Source: a virus. From it: DNA of 64,000 nucleotides. The position numbers were made by a program, and so were the translations under genes. This document shows, in pieces, positions 8,298 through 15,756 of this stretch. The first letter of the stretch is position 1. Every line of letters starts with the position of its first letter. Below the pieces are notes generated by a model. That model saw only the letters and a list, made by a program, of their open reading frames with translations. It searched no databases and was not told the origin of the DNA. The stretch spans positions 62,001 to 126,000 of the IMG/VR virus record IMGVR_UViG_3300022843_000001; one strand, given 5' to 3'.

Positions 8298-9166
8298 AAA
8301 AATTCTCCCACACACTCAATTAAGAGGCGCATTCTGTTAGTTATTAAATAATTGAGCACTTTGTTGTTGCCCTTCGCAATCTTCGCCATCTCGTCATCGT
8401 GAGTTTTATATATATTTTCCATAATGTCTTCTGGTGTATAAGATAAGTCTACAAGAGTTCGGTTTCTGATATAGTTGCGCCATTGGTCTTTGGTTAAATG
8501 CTTCTCTAATTCATCCTCGGTCATATTGGTAAGAGGTTCAATAAAAGATTTAAGAATTGGTTTCTGTCTACCACCTTCAACAAAGATCTTATCGTGACTG
8601 TGCATACTAGGAACACCATCCCCTTTGTCTCCACGTATAATATGTTCCCGCAGATATTTTACAGGGTCTGCATCCTTAACCTGCTTCTTTTGTACAGGGG
8701 CAAATTGTTTAACATTTGAATGGCGGTGCAACTGAATAAAGTCGTGATCACCAGAAACAATCATTACCTTTTCGCCTTGGCCAAATTCCTGAGTACGTTC
8801 GACAAGACCGCCAATTATATCGTCTGCCTCAGCACCTTCCACATAAACAACACTATATGGAAAATTGTTCTGTAGATCTTCGCGAACACCATTAATGATT
8901 TCGAATAGTTGTTCCCAATCAATTCCTTTTGCTACTGCCTTATCTCTGTCTTCTTTTCGTTTAAATTTGTATTCAGGAAAATAAGATCTGCGCCACGAGG
9001 TTGCGTCACAGCAGATTACCATGGTACCATATTCTTTGCGAAATTTAAGATTATACATTCTAATCGAATTTAAAATCTGGTGCTTGATGATATCGGCGCG
9101 GGTGTGATCGAGATTGTTTACCATAATATTTGCAATGGCGATTGCATTATAATCTATAAGTATCAC
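8294..9166 (-). CDS. rnh: RNase H / 5'-3' exonuclease (T4 Rnh, FEN1-like)
   Basis: The 290-residue protein is the T4-type RNase H, which removes RNA primers from lagging strands. The FEN/5'-nuclease acidic residues are visible: Asp in Leu-Ile-Asp-Tyr-Asn near 4, Asp near 54 (Cys-Cys-Asp-Ala), Glu-Ala-Asp-Asp near 111-114, and Ser-Gly-Asp-His-Asp-Phe near 138-143, followed by Gly-Asp-Lys-Gly-Asp-Gly-Val-Pro-Ser (helix-hairpin-helix side) near 180. Translation seems to begin at GTG (9166), with GGAAAA 5 bases upstream. It is driven by the early promoter at 9197-9225. Confidence 0.93.
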   Translation of the reverse strand: MILIDYNAIAIANIMVNNLDHTRADIIKHQILNSIRMYNLKFRKEYGTMVICCDATSWRRSYFPEYKFKRKEDRDKAVAKGIDWEQLFEIINGVREDLQNNFPYSVVYVEGAEADDIIGGLVERTQEFGQGEKVMIVSGDHDFIQLHRHSNVKQFAPVQKKQVKDADPVKYLREHIIRGDKGDGVPSMHSHDKIFVEGGRQKPILKSFIEPLTNMTEDELEKHLTKDQWRNYIRNRTLVDLSYTPEDIMENIYKTHDDEMAKIAKGNNKVLNYLITNRMRLLIECVGEFL

Positions 9167-9196
9167 TTGTTTTCCTATTTGTTAATCATTTCATGT

Positions 9197-9225
9197 ATTA
9201 TATCATGGCTAGATGCTGTTGTCAA
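9197..9225 (-). promoter_or_regulatory. Early sigma70 promoter for rnh
   Basis: TTGACA is replaced by TTGACA-equivalent TTGACA (9225-9220) with a 17-bp spacer and TATAAT (9202-9197) on the minus strand, 31 bases before the rnh start. No palindromic box is present upstream. Confidence 0.9.
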
Positions 9226-9226
9226 C

Positions 9227-9643
9227 CTATTTAAAAAGAGTTTTAACATGTTTTCGGTGAATTCGGCACCCAATGAAGGCATTATAATAATCTTCTGGCC
9301 TAAGCAACACCTCAAGATCAAATTGCAGCTTTGCCTCCATATAGTTCATTTCGCCTTTAGTCATGCAGAGCTCGAGTATCTCTCGTTGGAATCTGTCTTG
9401 TCCAAATTCCTCAACAAGAGACTTTACTAACTCACTGCTTCCATAATACTTTTGCCAGTCAGTTTCGACAATCTTTTTTCGTTTGCGGGTTTTGCCTTTG
9501 AGGGGTGGCAATTTACGGATAGACATAAGAGTCTTCTTGCCGACATATTTCATACCATTTGTGGTATCTGTTATGCAGTATATAAAACCTTTCCATTCAC
9601 CAATATCAGCAGAGGTAAACTCTTTACCTTTATAAATCCACAT
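9227..9643 (-). CDS. GIY-YIG-like nuclease domain protein
   Basis: The 138-residue protein has a GIY-YIG core near 17-37: Gly-Phe-Ile-Tyr, a Thr-Asn-Gly turn, and Lys-Tyr-Val-Gly-Lys-Lys. After this come a basic segment, Trp-Gln-Lys-Tyr-Tyr-Gly-Ser-Ser near 75-82 and a conserved Glu in Tyr-Met-Glu-Ala-Lys near 111. Free-standing proteins of this form are common in T4-like phages and are not obviously homing enzymes. The ATG lies inside the end of the 58-codon gene upstream (14-base overlap) and lacks a good ribosome site, so translational coupling is likely. Confidence 0.75.
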   Translation of the reverse strand: MWIYKGKEFTSADIGEWKGFIYCITDTTNGMKYVGKKTLMSIRKLPPLKGKTRKRKKIVETDWQKYYGSSELVKSLVEEFGQDRFQREILELCMTKGEMNYMEAKLQFDLEVLLRPEDYYNAFIGCRIHRKHVKTLFK

Positions 9644-9806
9644 TTTGAGGAATCCCTTTTTTGTGGTTATCCAGAATGCTGCAAGTCTGCATCTCACATT
9701 CCATGCCATCAATATGGGTACATCCATTTTCAAGATAGTAATCACAGGCCCATACTGGGTCGTTCGGGTGCAAAATTCTGCCTATGAACCCTTCATAATC
9801 AAACAT
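9630..9806 (-). CDS. Small hypothetical protein, late
   Basis: A 58-residue frame with four Cys and several His residues, possibly a small metal-binding protein. It has AGGAAA 8 bases before the ATG and a late promoter 25 bases upstream. Its 3' end overlaps the GIY-YIG-like gene. I do not recognise a family. Confidence 0.65.
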   Translation of the reverse strand: MFDYEGFIGRILHPNDPVWACDYYLENGCTHIDGMECEMQTCSILDNHKKGIPQNVDL

Positions 9807-9830
9807 AAAAATATTTCCTAATCAAACAAT

Positions 9831-9838
9831 TATTTATA
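9831..9838 (-). promoter_or_regulatory. Late promoter TATAAATA
   Basis: Exact TATAAATA on the minus strand, 25 bases upstream of the gene at 9630-9806, between it and nrdA. Confidence 0.7.
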
Positions 9839-9873
9839 TGTGTGGCCAAGGAAGACCACACATATAAATTATA

Positions 9874-10899
9874 TCAGCCCTCGCATGCTTCACAAGAGCC
9901 ACTTGATGCTTTTACCCCCGATTCAGATCGTATATAATACAAAGATTTTATGAAAGGATCTTTGAATGCCATTTCATGTATTTTTGAAATTACTTCTTCT
10001 TTCTCGTCAGCACTAAAAAATAAGTTAATAGATTGTGCCTGATCGATATGTCTTTGACGCGCCGATGCCAATCGAATAATCGATTCTTGGTTGATTTCAA
10101 ACGCCGTCTTGAAAACTTCTTTCTGGTGATCATCAAGCCATTCAACATCCTGAACTGAACCGTTATCATCTATAATAGCATTTATAGTCTTCGGATTAAA
10201 AACACCTTTCTCTTTCATAACTGCTATGAGTACCGGATTGATTCTGTCAACTTCGCCAGCACTAGTTCTTTGCACGTATGCATTTTTGTATATAGGTTCA
10301 ATTCCTTGAGATACAGAGCCACATAAAATTGCCGAGGACAAATTAGGGGCAATTGCCATGCGGTGAGTGTTACGCAAACCGTAACCAACGCACCATTCCG
10401 GTTCACCTAGGGTTTCTGCTAACCAACGGCTAGCACGCTCTGAAGCTGTTGCCAGTTGTTTAAAAATTGAGTTGTTGATCATATGCGCTTCCATACTTTC
10501 AAAAGCAATGTTTTTCTGTTGTAAATAAGTATGAAAACCTAATGTACCTAAACCTAACGCTCTACTCTTTTCTGTGAAGCGAACTGCCTTTTCTAATCCA
10601 CGAATCTTTTTGCCTTCTTGGATAAATTCTTCGGCCACGCAGTCAAGAAAAACGGTTGCGTCAAATATAACTTCGTCTGGGTCTTTCATATTATCATATT
10701 GAGATAGGTTGATTGACGAAAGAACACAAGTAAAAGTAACATCATCAAAGCCTTCTCCTGTATCACTAGAAGTTGCATTCAATGTAATTTCAGTACAATT
10801 GTGTACTAATATATCATTTGCAAAGAAGTTATGATTATTCTCTACTGTAAGATCAAACACCGCTTCTTTATTATCTAAATATTCTATTGTTAAACTCAT
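9874..10899 (-). CDS. nrdA: Split-intein C-half fused to NrdA C-terminal part
   Basis: The 341-residue precursor begins with a 34-residue intein C-part: Val-Phe-Asp-Leu-Thr-Val-Glu-Asn near 14-21 (block F) and Asn-Asp-Ile-Leu-Val-His-Asn (block G) ending at 34. The next residue is Cys, the +1 splicing nucleophile and also the thiyl-radical cysteine of class I ribonucleotide reductase (the Asn-Leu-Cys-x-Glu motif, rebuilt from the two halves). The remaining 307 residues are NrdA: Thr-Cys-Val-Leu-Ser-Ser-Ile-Asn-Leu (redox Cys) near 53-61 and the C-terminal redox pair Cys-Glu-Ala-Cys at 336-339. The start overlaps the HNH gene stop in ATGA. Active reductase requires trans-splicing with the product of 11724-12863. 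Confidence 0.95.
   Translation of the reverse strand: MSLTIEYLDNKEAVFDLTVENNHNFFANDILVHNCTEITLNATSSDTGEGFDDVTFTCVLSSINLSQYDNMKDPDEVIFDATVFLDCVAEEFIQEGKKIRGLEKAVRFTEKSRALGLGTLGFHTYLQQKNIAFESMEAHMINNSIFKQLATASERASRWLAETLGEPEWCVGYGLRNTHRMAIAPNLSSAILCGSVSQGIEPIYKNAYVQRTSAGEVDRINPVLIAVMKEKGVFNPKTINAIIDDNGSVQDVEWLDDHQKEVFKTAFEINQESIIRLASARQRHIDQAQSINLFFSADEKEEVISKIHEMAFKDPFIKSLYYIRSESGVKASSGSCEACEG
10798..10899 (-). other. Split-intein C-terminal fragment
   Basis: These 34 codons encode the C-intein, with its own ATG. The ending Phe-Ala-Asn-Asp-Ile-Leu-Val-His-Asn matches the NrdJ-1 type of split intein. The penultimate His and last Asn are those needed for cyclisation. Confidence 0.93.
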
Positions 10900-11654
10900 A
10901 TTTTCTTATTCCTATGATTATTGCCGTCAAGCAAGGTTAAATCTGTTATTTTAAATGTTTCTATTAGCAACGTTTGTATATTTTCGTTCCATACCGGTTC
11001 TCTATATTTTCCTTTCAAACTCTTAGGTAGCGGTTGACCATAGACTTCGACAAAGTATCTTTTAGTCATGGCCATACTCCATCTTCCATATTTTTTAAAT
11101 ATTATTTTACAGGCCTCGAGTATATCTTCATTTGATATACCAGTAAATCTTGGGTTTTTTTCACCAGTGACAGAAGCACCAGTTTTTAATTTCCATTCAT
11201 CCGATCTTTTCATTCCTACATGAAAAAACACCCATTTACCAGATAGTACATGTGGATGATCTTTTTTAACTCGACCAATTCGAACTCCAGTAATAGAATC
11301 TTTTACAATTAAAGTTCCGGTGTGTCGTTTCGAAACTTCTGCTGCAATGATCTTGCGAGCTGCAGAATACGCTCTAGATGATAATCTTTTTCCCTTTGAC
11401 ACAACTCTACCCATATTGATCAAAGCCTGGTTTGCTTTATATCTGCCCTGCCCTGTTGCTAATTTAGCGAGCAATACATGAGCAATCCAATGTTCTTTTT
11501 GTGTCAGAAGTATCATATTAAAACTTTCATCTGTACCGCCAAATGATCTTGGTAGTATGTGATGATTTTCGTATTTAAAATCGCGATCTTTTTTAGATCG
11601 ACCTAGGTTTCGTCTGCTTTCTATTAAATTATTGTACAAGTTCAGATAGTTCAT
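10896..11654 (-). CDS. HNH homing endonuclease between the nrdA halves
   Basis: The 252-residue protein has an HNH core near 29-60: Glu-Asn-His-His-Ile-Leu-Pro-Arg-Ser-Phe-Gly-Gly, then Asn46 and a His in Gln-Lys-Glu-His-Trp-Ile-Ala-His. The rest is basic with repeated Arg/Lys segments, probably for DNA binding. It is closely related to the HNH protein inside uvsW (51791-52639), which has the same Asn-His-His-Ile-Leu-Pro and Glu-His-x-x-Ala-His-Val-Leu-Leu blocks. It lies between the two intein halves, where it would spread the insertion by cutting intein-free nrdA. Its AGGA ribosome site is inside a hairpin arm (see 11661-11691). Confidence 0.92.
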   Translation of the reverse strand: MNYLNLYNNLIESRRNLGRSKKDRDFKYENHHILPRSFGGTDESFNMILLTQKEHWIAHVLLAKLATGQGRYKANQALINMGRVVSKGKRLSSRAYSAARKIIAAEVSKRHTGTLIVKDSITGVRIGRVKKDHPHVLSGKWVFFHVGMKRSDEWKLKTGASVTGEKNPRFTGISNEDILEACKIIFKKYGRWSMAMTKRYFVEVYGQPLPKSLKGKYREPVWNENIQTLLIETFKITDLTLLDGNNHRNKKI

Positions 11655-11660
11655 TTTTAA

Positions 11661-11691
11661 TCCTGTTTAGTACTATTTATACTAAACAGGA
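11661..11691 (-). promoter_or_regulatory. Hairpin with late promoter in loop; sequesters HNH ribosome site
   Basis: A perfect 12-bp stem with a 7-base loop. On the minus strand the second arm ends in the AGGA ribosome site, 6 bases before the HNH ATG. TATAAATA (11681-11674) spans the loop and its edges. Long transcripts can form the hairpin, whereas late transcripts starting just after the loop lack the first arm. This matches the control known for T4 I-TevI. Confidence 0.8.
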
Positions 11692-11723
11692 TTTCCAAAC
11701 ATAAAGATGTTAATGAATAGAGA

Positions 11724-12863
11724 TTACCCTATTACAAGTTCGTCATCTTCAAGCAATTCTTTCGCCATAACATATCCACGATTTTTTGTAAATATTTTAT
11801 GATCTGGAGTACATTTAATAGATTTTCCAGTTTCATCATCCGTGATTTTCATAATAGTAGCGTTAGGGTTTGTTTCCGCACCATCAGTAATTGTTTCCCA
11901 ATTGCCCAATTTATTCTCAACATCATACGACCAGATTTTCCAATCATCGAGATTATTGTTATAATGATTTTCAATGAAATGTTGCAAGGTACAAGATTTA
12001 ACACCAGAAACATCTCCTTTAACTGTTATAATAGTATCTCCAGTCATACATAAATTTGATGCATATACTTGCAGACCGCGATCCTTGTACATTGCTGGGC
12101 TTTGTCTGTTTACTTTATCAACAAAGAAGAAATATCCCTTACCTGTCAACATTTTAATCTTCAATGCTTTCTGATATCGGGCAACTGCATCTTCCTCACC
12201 TTTGTCTAAACGTTCGATAAAATCGTCACTTATATTCCAACCAACATTCACATCGTCAGGCATTGTTTCTACGTGCTGACACATCTCCCAAAAATCACCG
12301 CTTTCGATAGGAATATATCCTGCCCATGAACCCCGTCTAGTACTTCCTTGAGAAACGTCTCGAGACATCTGCACAAAGTCCTTGAATACAGGTACAACAC
12401 CACTTGCGGCGCCACCACCTTTGATATGCGTACCTCGTTCACGAATAGCGCCAAGATACGAACTTGTACCAAAACCGTTCTTTGAAAGGAGAGCACCTTC
12501 TTTCTGGGCTTCATAGAAATTATACACCGAATCACCAACGTAACTTCCAGAACACGATACAGGCATACCACGAGTCGTTCCCATATTTGCCATTACTGGT
12601 GTACTTGGAGCAAGAAAACCATTCCACATCAAATCGAAGAATTTAGTATTCCATTCTTCGCTCGATTCGCCCATGTGCTTCGAGGCGGTTTTTGCGATAC
12701 GTTCAAACGTCGACCGAACATCCGGTTCAGATTCCGTTTGATATTTTTCCTTAAACATTTGCCACCCAGGAGTGGTGTAGTAATCGGGAATTCTGCCAGA
12801 CGCCTGTAACTTCTTACGTTCCCTGCCCAGCTCTTTATAAATTGATACGTGTTCTTCTACCAT
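11724..12863 (-). CDS. nrdA: NrdA N-terminal part fused to split-intein N-half
   Basis: The 379-residue precursor holds about 271 residues of ribonucleotide reductase large subunit and then a 108-residue intein N-part. The reductase part has Pro-Val-Ser-Cys-Ser-Gly-Ser (first redox Cys) near 101-107 and ends Ala-Ser-Asn-Leu, directly before the missing radical Cys. It has no room for the usual N-terminal ATP cone. The intein part starts with Cys272 (Cys-Met-Thr-Gly-Asp-Thr, block A) and has Cys-Thr-Pro-Asp-His (block B) near 351-355. The frame ends soon after, so this is a true split intein. The ATG at 12863 overlaps the nrdB stop in TAATG, which sets the start. Confidence 0.95.
   Translation of the reverse strand: MVEEHVSIYKELGRERKKLQASGRIPDYYTTPGWQMFKEKYQTESEPDVRSTFERIAKTASKHMGESSEEWNTKFFDLMWNGFLAPSTPVMANMGTTRGMPVSCSGSYVGDSVYNFYEAQKEGALLSKNGFGTSSYLGAIRERGTHIKGGGAASGVVPVFKDFVQMSRDVSQGSTRRGSWAGYIPIESGDFWEMCQHVETMPDDVNVGWNISDDFIERLDKGEEDAVARYQKALKIKMLTGKGYFFFVDKVNRQSPAMYKDRGLQVYASNLCMTGDTIITVKGDVSGVKSCTLQHFIENHYNNNLDDWKIWSYDVENKLGNWETITDGAETNPNATIMKITDDETGKSIKCTPDHKIFTKNRGYVMAKELLEDDELVIG
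11727..12050 (-). other. Split-intein N-terminal fragment
   Basis: These 108 codons run from the catalytic Cys to the stop. Block A (Cys-Met-Thr-Gly-Asp-Thr-Ile-Ile) and block B (Lys-Cys-Thr-Pro-Asp-His) are intact. The end, Thr-Lys-Asn-Arg-Gly-Tyr-Val, is very like NrdJ-1. Confidence 0.93.
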
Positions 12864-13864
12864 TATACTTGTCCCCATATGAAGTTAGTTTCTTTCCAGT
12901 CTCTGTTATATTCTGATCCAGTTGATATAAAGAAGTCATGAAGCTTTGATGAATTGATATTACGATAAAACCATTTCTCTATAGGATTGTATGTAGGTTT
13001 ATATAGCTTTTGATAACCAAGTTGTTCAAGACACAAATCAATTCTTGACTGTACGAACATGTCTAGCTGATGTTCTGTAATGCCACGAATGTTTCCTTTC
13101 TCAAAAATCATCTTGATAATTTCTTTTTCATGCTCGTAAGTTTTTGTAGCTACCTTAATAATATCCTTCTCTAAAGTTTCAAGTTCTTTCTTGGTTAAAT
13201 TGGCTTCTCTCATTAAGGTCTTGAACAACCAAGCATCTGCCATTGCGTGTAGATTTTCATCCTTAACTGAGAAGTTAATACCAGCAATTAGGTTTGTCAG
13301 TTTGTTTTTGCCTTCGGCTTGAAAGTGTTTTAGAAAGGCGAAGTTTGCATATAACACAGCACCTTCAACAAAGGAAAACGCGCCAAGACTTCTTAACAAA
13401 TCCATGTTGTTGTCACTTGGTGACAACAACACATCTCCAATCCACGATATACGATCACTCAATACTTTGTTTTCTTTGTAAGAGTTGTAAAATTCGTTGG
13501 TTGCAAGACCAAGAATTTCGTTTATCTTTGAATAGAAAGGTGCATGAACATTTATTTCCACATAGGCGAACATATTTGCCATTCGCTGAATGTCTGGCCG
13601 AGGAAATGATTTTGCAACACGAGCTGACCAATATTCATTGCCAACATTTAGTTCATATTCTGTGAACAGTTGTAGTACAGTTGTAACGCCGTGTAGTTCT
13701 GCTTCGTCGAGGTTGTTCTTGAGATCATGAAGATCTTTCTCCATCGATATCTCGCGTTCTGTCCATAATATATCTTGTTGTTCTTCCGAAAATGCTATTG
13801 CTTCAGGATAGTCAAACGTATATTCGGATTTTTTGGTTCTTATTCTTGGTAATTCCTCGCTCAT
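12863..13864 (-). CDS. nrdB: Ribonucleotide reductase small subunit NrdB
   Basis: The 333-residue protein is the radical-bearing beta subunit of class I ribonucleotide reductase, partner of the spliced NrdA. Iron ligands are visible in order: Glu in Leu-Asn-Val-Gly-Asn-Glu-Tyr-Trp near 78, Glu-Ile-Asn-Val-His near 104-108 with a Tyr four residues later, Phe-Val-Glu-Gly near 166, and Lys-Asp-Glu-Asn-Leu-His near 202-207. It is shorter than T4 NrdB (about 388). The early promoter at 13906-13934 lies 42 bases upstream, and nrdA follows with a TAATG overlap. Confidence 0.95.
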   Translation of the reverse strand: MSEELPRIRTKKSEYTFDYPEAIAFSEEQQDILWTEREISMEKDLHDLKNNLDEAELHGVTTVLQLFTEYELNVGNEYWSARVAKSFPRPDIQRMANMFAYVEINVHAPFYSKINEILGLATNEFYNSYKENKVLSDRISWIGDVLLSPSDNNMDLLRSLGAFSFVEGAVLYANFAFLKHFQAEGKNKLTNLIAGINFSVKDENLHAMADAWLFKTLMREANLTKKELETLEKDIIKVATKTYEHEKEIIKMIFEKGNIRGITEHQLDMFVQSRIDLCLEQLGYQKLYKPTYNPIEKWFYRNINSSKLHDFFISTGSEYNRDWKETNFIWGQV

Positions 13865-13905
13865 TCGTTGTATTCCTATAGTTCAATGTTTAATTTCGTA
13901 AGACT

Positions 13906-13934
13906 ATTATACATCATTCAGGTGCACTTGTCAA
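13906..13934 (-). promoter_or_regulatory. Early sigma70 promoter for nrdB-nrdA
   Basis: TTGACA (13934-13929), a 17-bp spacer and TATAAT (13911-13906). It is divergent from the plus-strand promoter at 13958-13986, with 23 bp between the two -35 boxes. Confidence 0.9.
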
Positions 13935-13957
13935 CCCAAAGCTAGAATTATTTGGTA

Positions 13958-13986
13958 TTGACAAATAGTTGGTTATGTGTTATAAT
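13958..13986 (+). promoter_or_regulatory. Plus-strand sigma70 promoter of conserved element, copy 1
   Basis: TTGACA, 17 bp, TATAAT on the plus strand, opposite to all surrounding genes. Initiation is expected near 13993. Confidence 0.88.
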
Positions 13987-13992
13987 AACTAA

Positions 13993-14103
13993 GTTGTGCC
14001 GGGGCAGGTTGGTATACACAATATACTAATTTATGCTGGCAGAGTTATTTATAAGACTGGATTACCGAGATAGGGGGGAATCAACGGTAATCCAGTATTT
14101 ATT
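13993..14103 (+). ncRNA. Candidate small plus-strand RNA, copy 1
   Basis: From the expected start, a G-rich leader (GTGCCGGGGCAGGTTGG) is followed by a spacer and a perfect 12-bp hairpin (14056-14067 with 14085-14096) then ATTTATTT, which could end the transcript after about 105 bases. Positions 13976-14019 match 50495-50538 at 42 of 44 bases. No convincing ribosome site or shared reading frame is present. The 3' end is antisense to the tail of the holin-like gene. Confidence 0.6.
14046..14053 (-). promoter_or_regulatory. Possible late promoter TATAAATA
   Basis: An exact TATAAATA on the minus strand, but 180 bases from the nearest downstream start (nrdB) and inside the plus-strand RNA candidate. 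It might give late nrdB transcription or be a chance match. Confidence 0.4.
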
Positions 14104-14627
14104 TAACGATTCTTTGCTTCTGGCATAGCCATGGCTCTTTCACCAAACCACCACATAGTAGCTGTTGATGCGGCAAACACAGTTGAATATAAAACGTATC
14201 TTACCAATTCCACAACTTCTGTTGCATTAAAAATAACTTGTTTGTCCATTGCAATGGATGCATAATCTGTTAATGTTCCATCTAATATCATTTTCAGTTG
14301 CACGATAACAAGTCCCCATAAAGTTAAAGTCAATATAGGACGGAATAATGTCTTCGCGGCAACAACCCATTTGTAATTTGGTTGACCGTTAAGTGCCACC
14401 TCACTCTGGTGGGTAACATTCATTGCTTCCCATGATGCTAAATTTGAGTCGCTGTTCATCTTAAGTACAAGAAGATCTTTCTGAAATTCTCGTTCAGCGG
14501 CTTGTTCTATTGCCTTTGCGGCCCGTTCTTTGTTTTTTACAAAAGCGCCTAATGCAGAACCAAGTATTCCCACAATACCGCCAGAACCTACCGACAGTGC
14601 TCCTCCTATTAATGTCATCCAATCCAT
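14103..14627 (-). CDS. Holin-like membrane protein (3-TM type)
   Basis: The 174-residue protein has a Gly-rich hydrophobic segment near 5-28, a charged middle, and two further hydrophobic segments near 96-116 and 133-155, ending with Trp-Trp-Phe-Gly-Glu-Arg and a polar tail. That pattern fits the three-segment holins of gene transfer agents and marine phages, which release endolysin through the inner membrane. The ATG at 14627 overlaps the stop of the upstream 52-codon gene in TAATG. A hairpin follows the gene. No endolysin gene is in the window, so the role rests on topology and similarity. Confidence 0.65.
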   Translation of the reverse strand: MDWMTLIGGALSVGSGGIVGILGSALGAFVKNKERAAKAIEQAAEREFQKDLLVLKMNSDSNLASWEAMNVTHQSEVALNGQPNYKWVVAAKTLFRPILTLTLWGLVIVQLKMILDGTLTDYASIAMDKQVIFNATEVVELVRYVLYSTVFAASTATMWWFGERAMAMPEAKNR

Positions 14628-14785
14628 TACACAGACCACCTTTTTATAAATTCTTTAAAAGACTTCATGCGCTTTCGACGCATTATGTTCTTAGGGTTGT
14701 CAGAATACAGTCTCTGCTTCTTGGTAGGAGGCATTGATACATTGCCATCCCCTGCGTTATTAGTCGGAGCGTCTTCGGTTAACAT
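14627..14785 (-). CDS. Small basic protein with a capsid-targeting-like motif
   Basis: The 52-residue frame has AAGGAT 9 bases before its ATG, and its TAATG overlap with the holin-like gene supports it. The N-terminal half is Asn/Pro-rich and the C-terminal half is very basic, with Met-Lys-Ser-Phe-Lys-Glu-Phe-Ile at 40-47. That string resembles the T4 capsid-targeting peptide but is internal here. The function is unknown. Confidence 0.6.
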   Translation of the reverse strand: MLTEDAPTNNAGDGNVSMPPTKKQRLYSDNPKNIMRRKRMKSFKEFIKRWSV

Positions 14786-15363
14786 TTCTTTATATCCTTT
14801 CGTGTTATATAGAGCGCTTGTTTTGACATAAGATGCTTAATTTTATACACATCCATACCAAATATATTACCTACAGAATTACAATTAGATTCTATGATAA
14901 TTTTATTTCCTGTATGGCCTGTAACTATGCCTGTAATTGGAGATACAATGTCTCTATTGAGTTGATAGGTGCCTTCCATTAGACAACCGTCCTTTAAAAC
15001 AAACCATTCAAGATCTTCATTTATAGAAGAACCCTCGAATTGTAATTTTTCAACAATTTGATCGTGTTCGAAGTCGACTTCATGCTCTTTTAGCAAATAT
15101 AGTGCTGCAGCATAAGAAACTAATGCTGAACGGCCGAATGGTACTTTATTCATTATACGCTTAACATTAAACACAAGACGATTAAACACTGAATACGCTG
15201 CCTTTTCTTCTGTTGTATTCAGATCAGCAACTTTCTTTAGTGCTTTGCCTTCAGTGTCCACTATGCCCAACTTGAATGCATCAGTTGTGTTCCATTTTTG
15301 CGTTAGAAGACGCAAAAACTTAAAGGTATAGTATGTATTAATTGCTCCTGATATTAAACCCAT
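14779..15363 (-). CDS. Conserved marine T4-like protein of unknown function
   Basis: The 194-residue protein has an amphipathic or weakly hydrophobic N-terminus (Met-Gly-Leu-Ile-Ser-Gly-Ala-Ile-Asn-Thr-Tyr-Tyr), a central helical region and a beta-rich C-terminal domain near 130-185. I recall relatives in marine T4-like phages next to the following two genes, probably virion-associated. No catalytic motif is seen. It overlaps the start of the 52-codon gene by 7 bases. Confidence 0.7.
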   Translation of the reverse strand: MGLISGAINTYYTFKFLRLLTQKWNTTDAFKLGIVDTEGKALKKVADLNTTEEKAAYSVFNRLVFNVKRIMNKVPFGRSALVSYAAALYLLKEHEVDFEHDQIVEKLQFEGSSINEDLEWFVLKDGCLMEGTYQLNRDIVSPITGIVTGHTGNKIIIESNCNSVGNIFGMDVYKIKHLMSKQALYITRKDIKKC

Positions 15364-15370
15364 GGTGCCT

Positions 15371-15742
15371 CTATATTGATCTAAGTTTTTTTACGATAGT
15401 GGCATCAATCTTATATGTCACCAGCGCATCCTCTGTCAAATAATTCAAGTATATAAGAAACGTTTTTAATGTGTTCCAATACTCTCGTTTTATTTTAAAG
15501 AATGTAAGTTTATGTCCACCTTCGATACCAAACACATTATAGATTATAATCAAGTGATTAAGTATCAAGCGTTCCTGCAGATCTTCATTGTCGTCTGAAT
15601 ATCTTTTTAATAATCTGTTCAAATATTTAAATCTGTTCAAATCGTCACAAAACTCCTCAACATTGGAACATTGAGGGTTGTTGTATACATGAGACGCATA
15701 CATCACAAAATTGTCGCCATTCACGGTATCAAATATATGCAT
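15371..15742 (-). CDS. Conserved T4-like protein (DUF7207-like)
   Basis: A 123-residue helical protein with a Tyr-Leu-Asn-Arg-Leu-Leu-Lys-Arg-Tyr motif near 40 and Leu-Ile-Leu-Asn-His-Leu-Ile-Ile-Ile-Tyr-Asn-Val-Phe-Gly near 61-74. I associate this block with an uncharacterised T4-like family; the family name is from memory. It lies seven bases from the 194-residue gene and probably shares its expression. The function is unknown. Confidence 0.7.
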   Translation of the reverse strand: MHIFDTVNGDNFVMYASHVYNNPQCSNVEEFCDDLNRFKYLNRLLKRYSDDNEDLQERLILNHLIIIYNVFGIEGGHKLTFFKIKREYWNTLKTFLIYLNYLTEDALVTYKIDATIVKKLRSI

Positions 15743-15756
15743 AATATTTTTTGATC

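Noticed and set aside
9874-12863. nrdA as a broken pseudogene
   Set aside because: All intein splice residues and all reductase active-site residues are intact in the two pieces, so trans-splicing explains the split.
14033-14128. 31-codon plus-strand frame in the small RNA candidate
   Set aside because: No ribosome site, and copy 2 has no corresponding frame.
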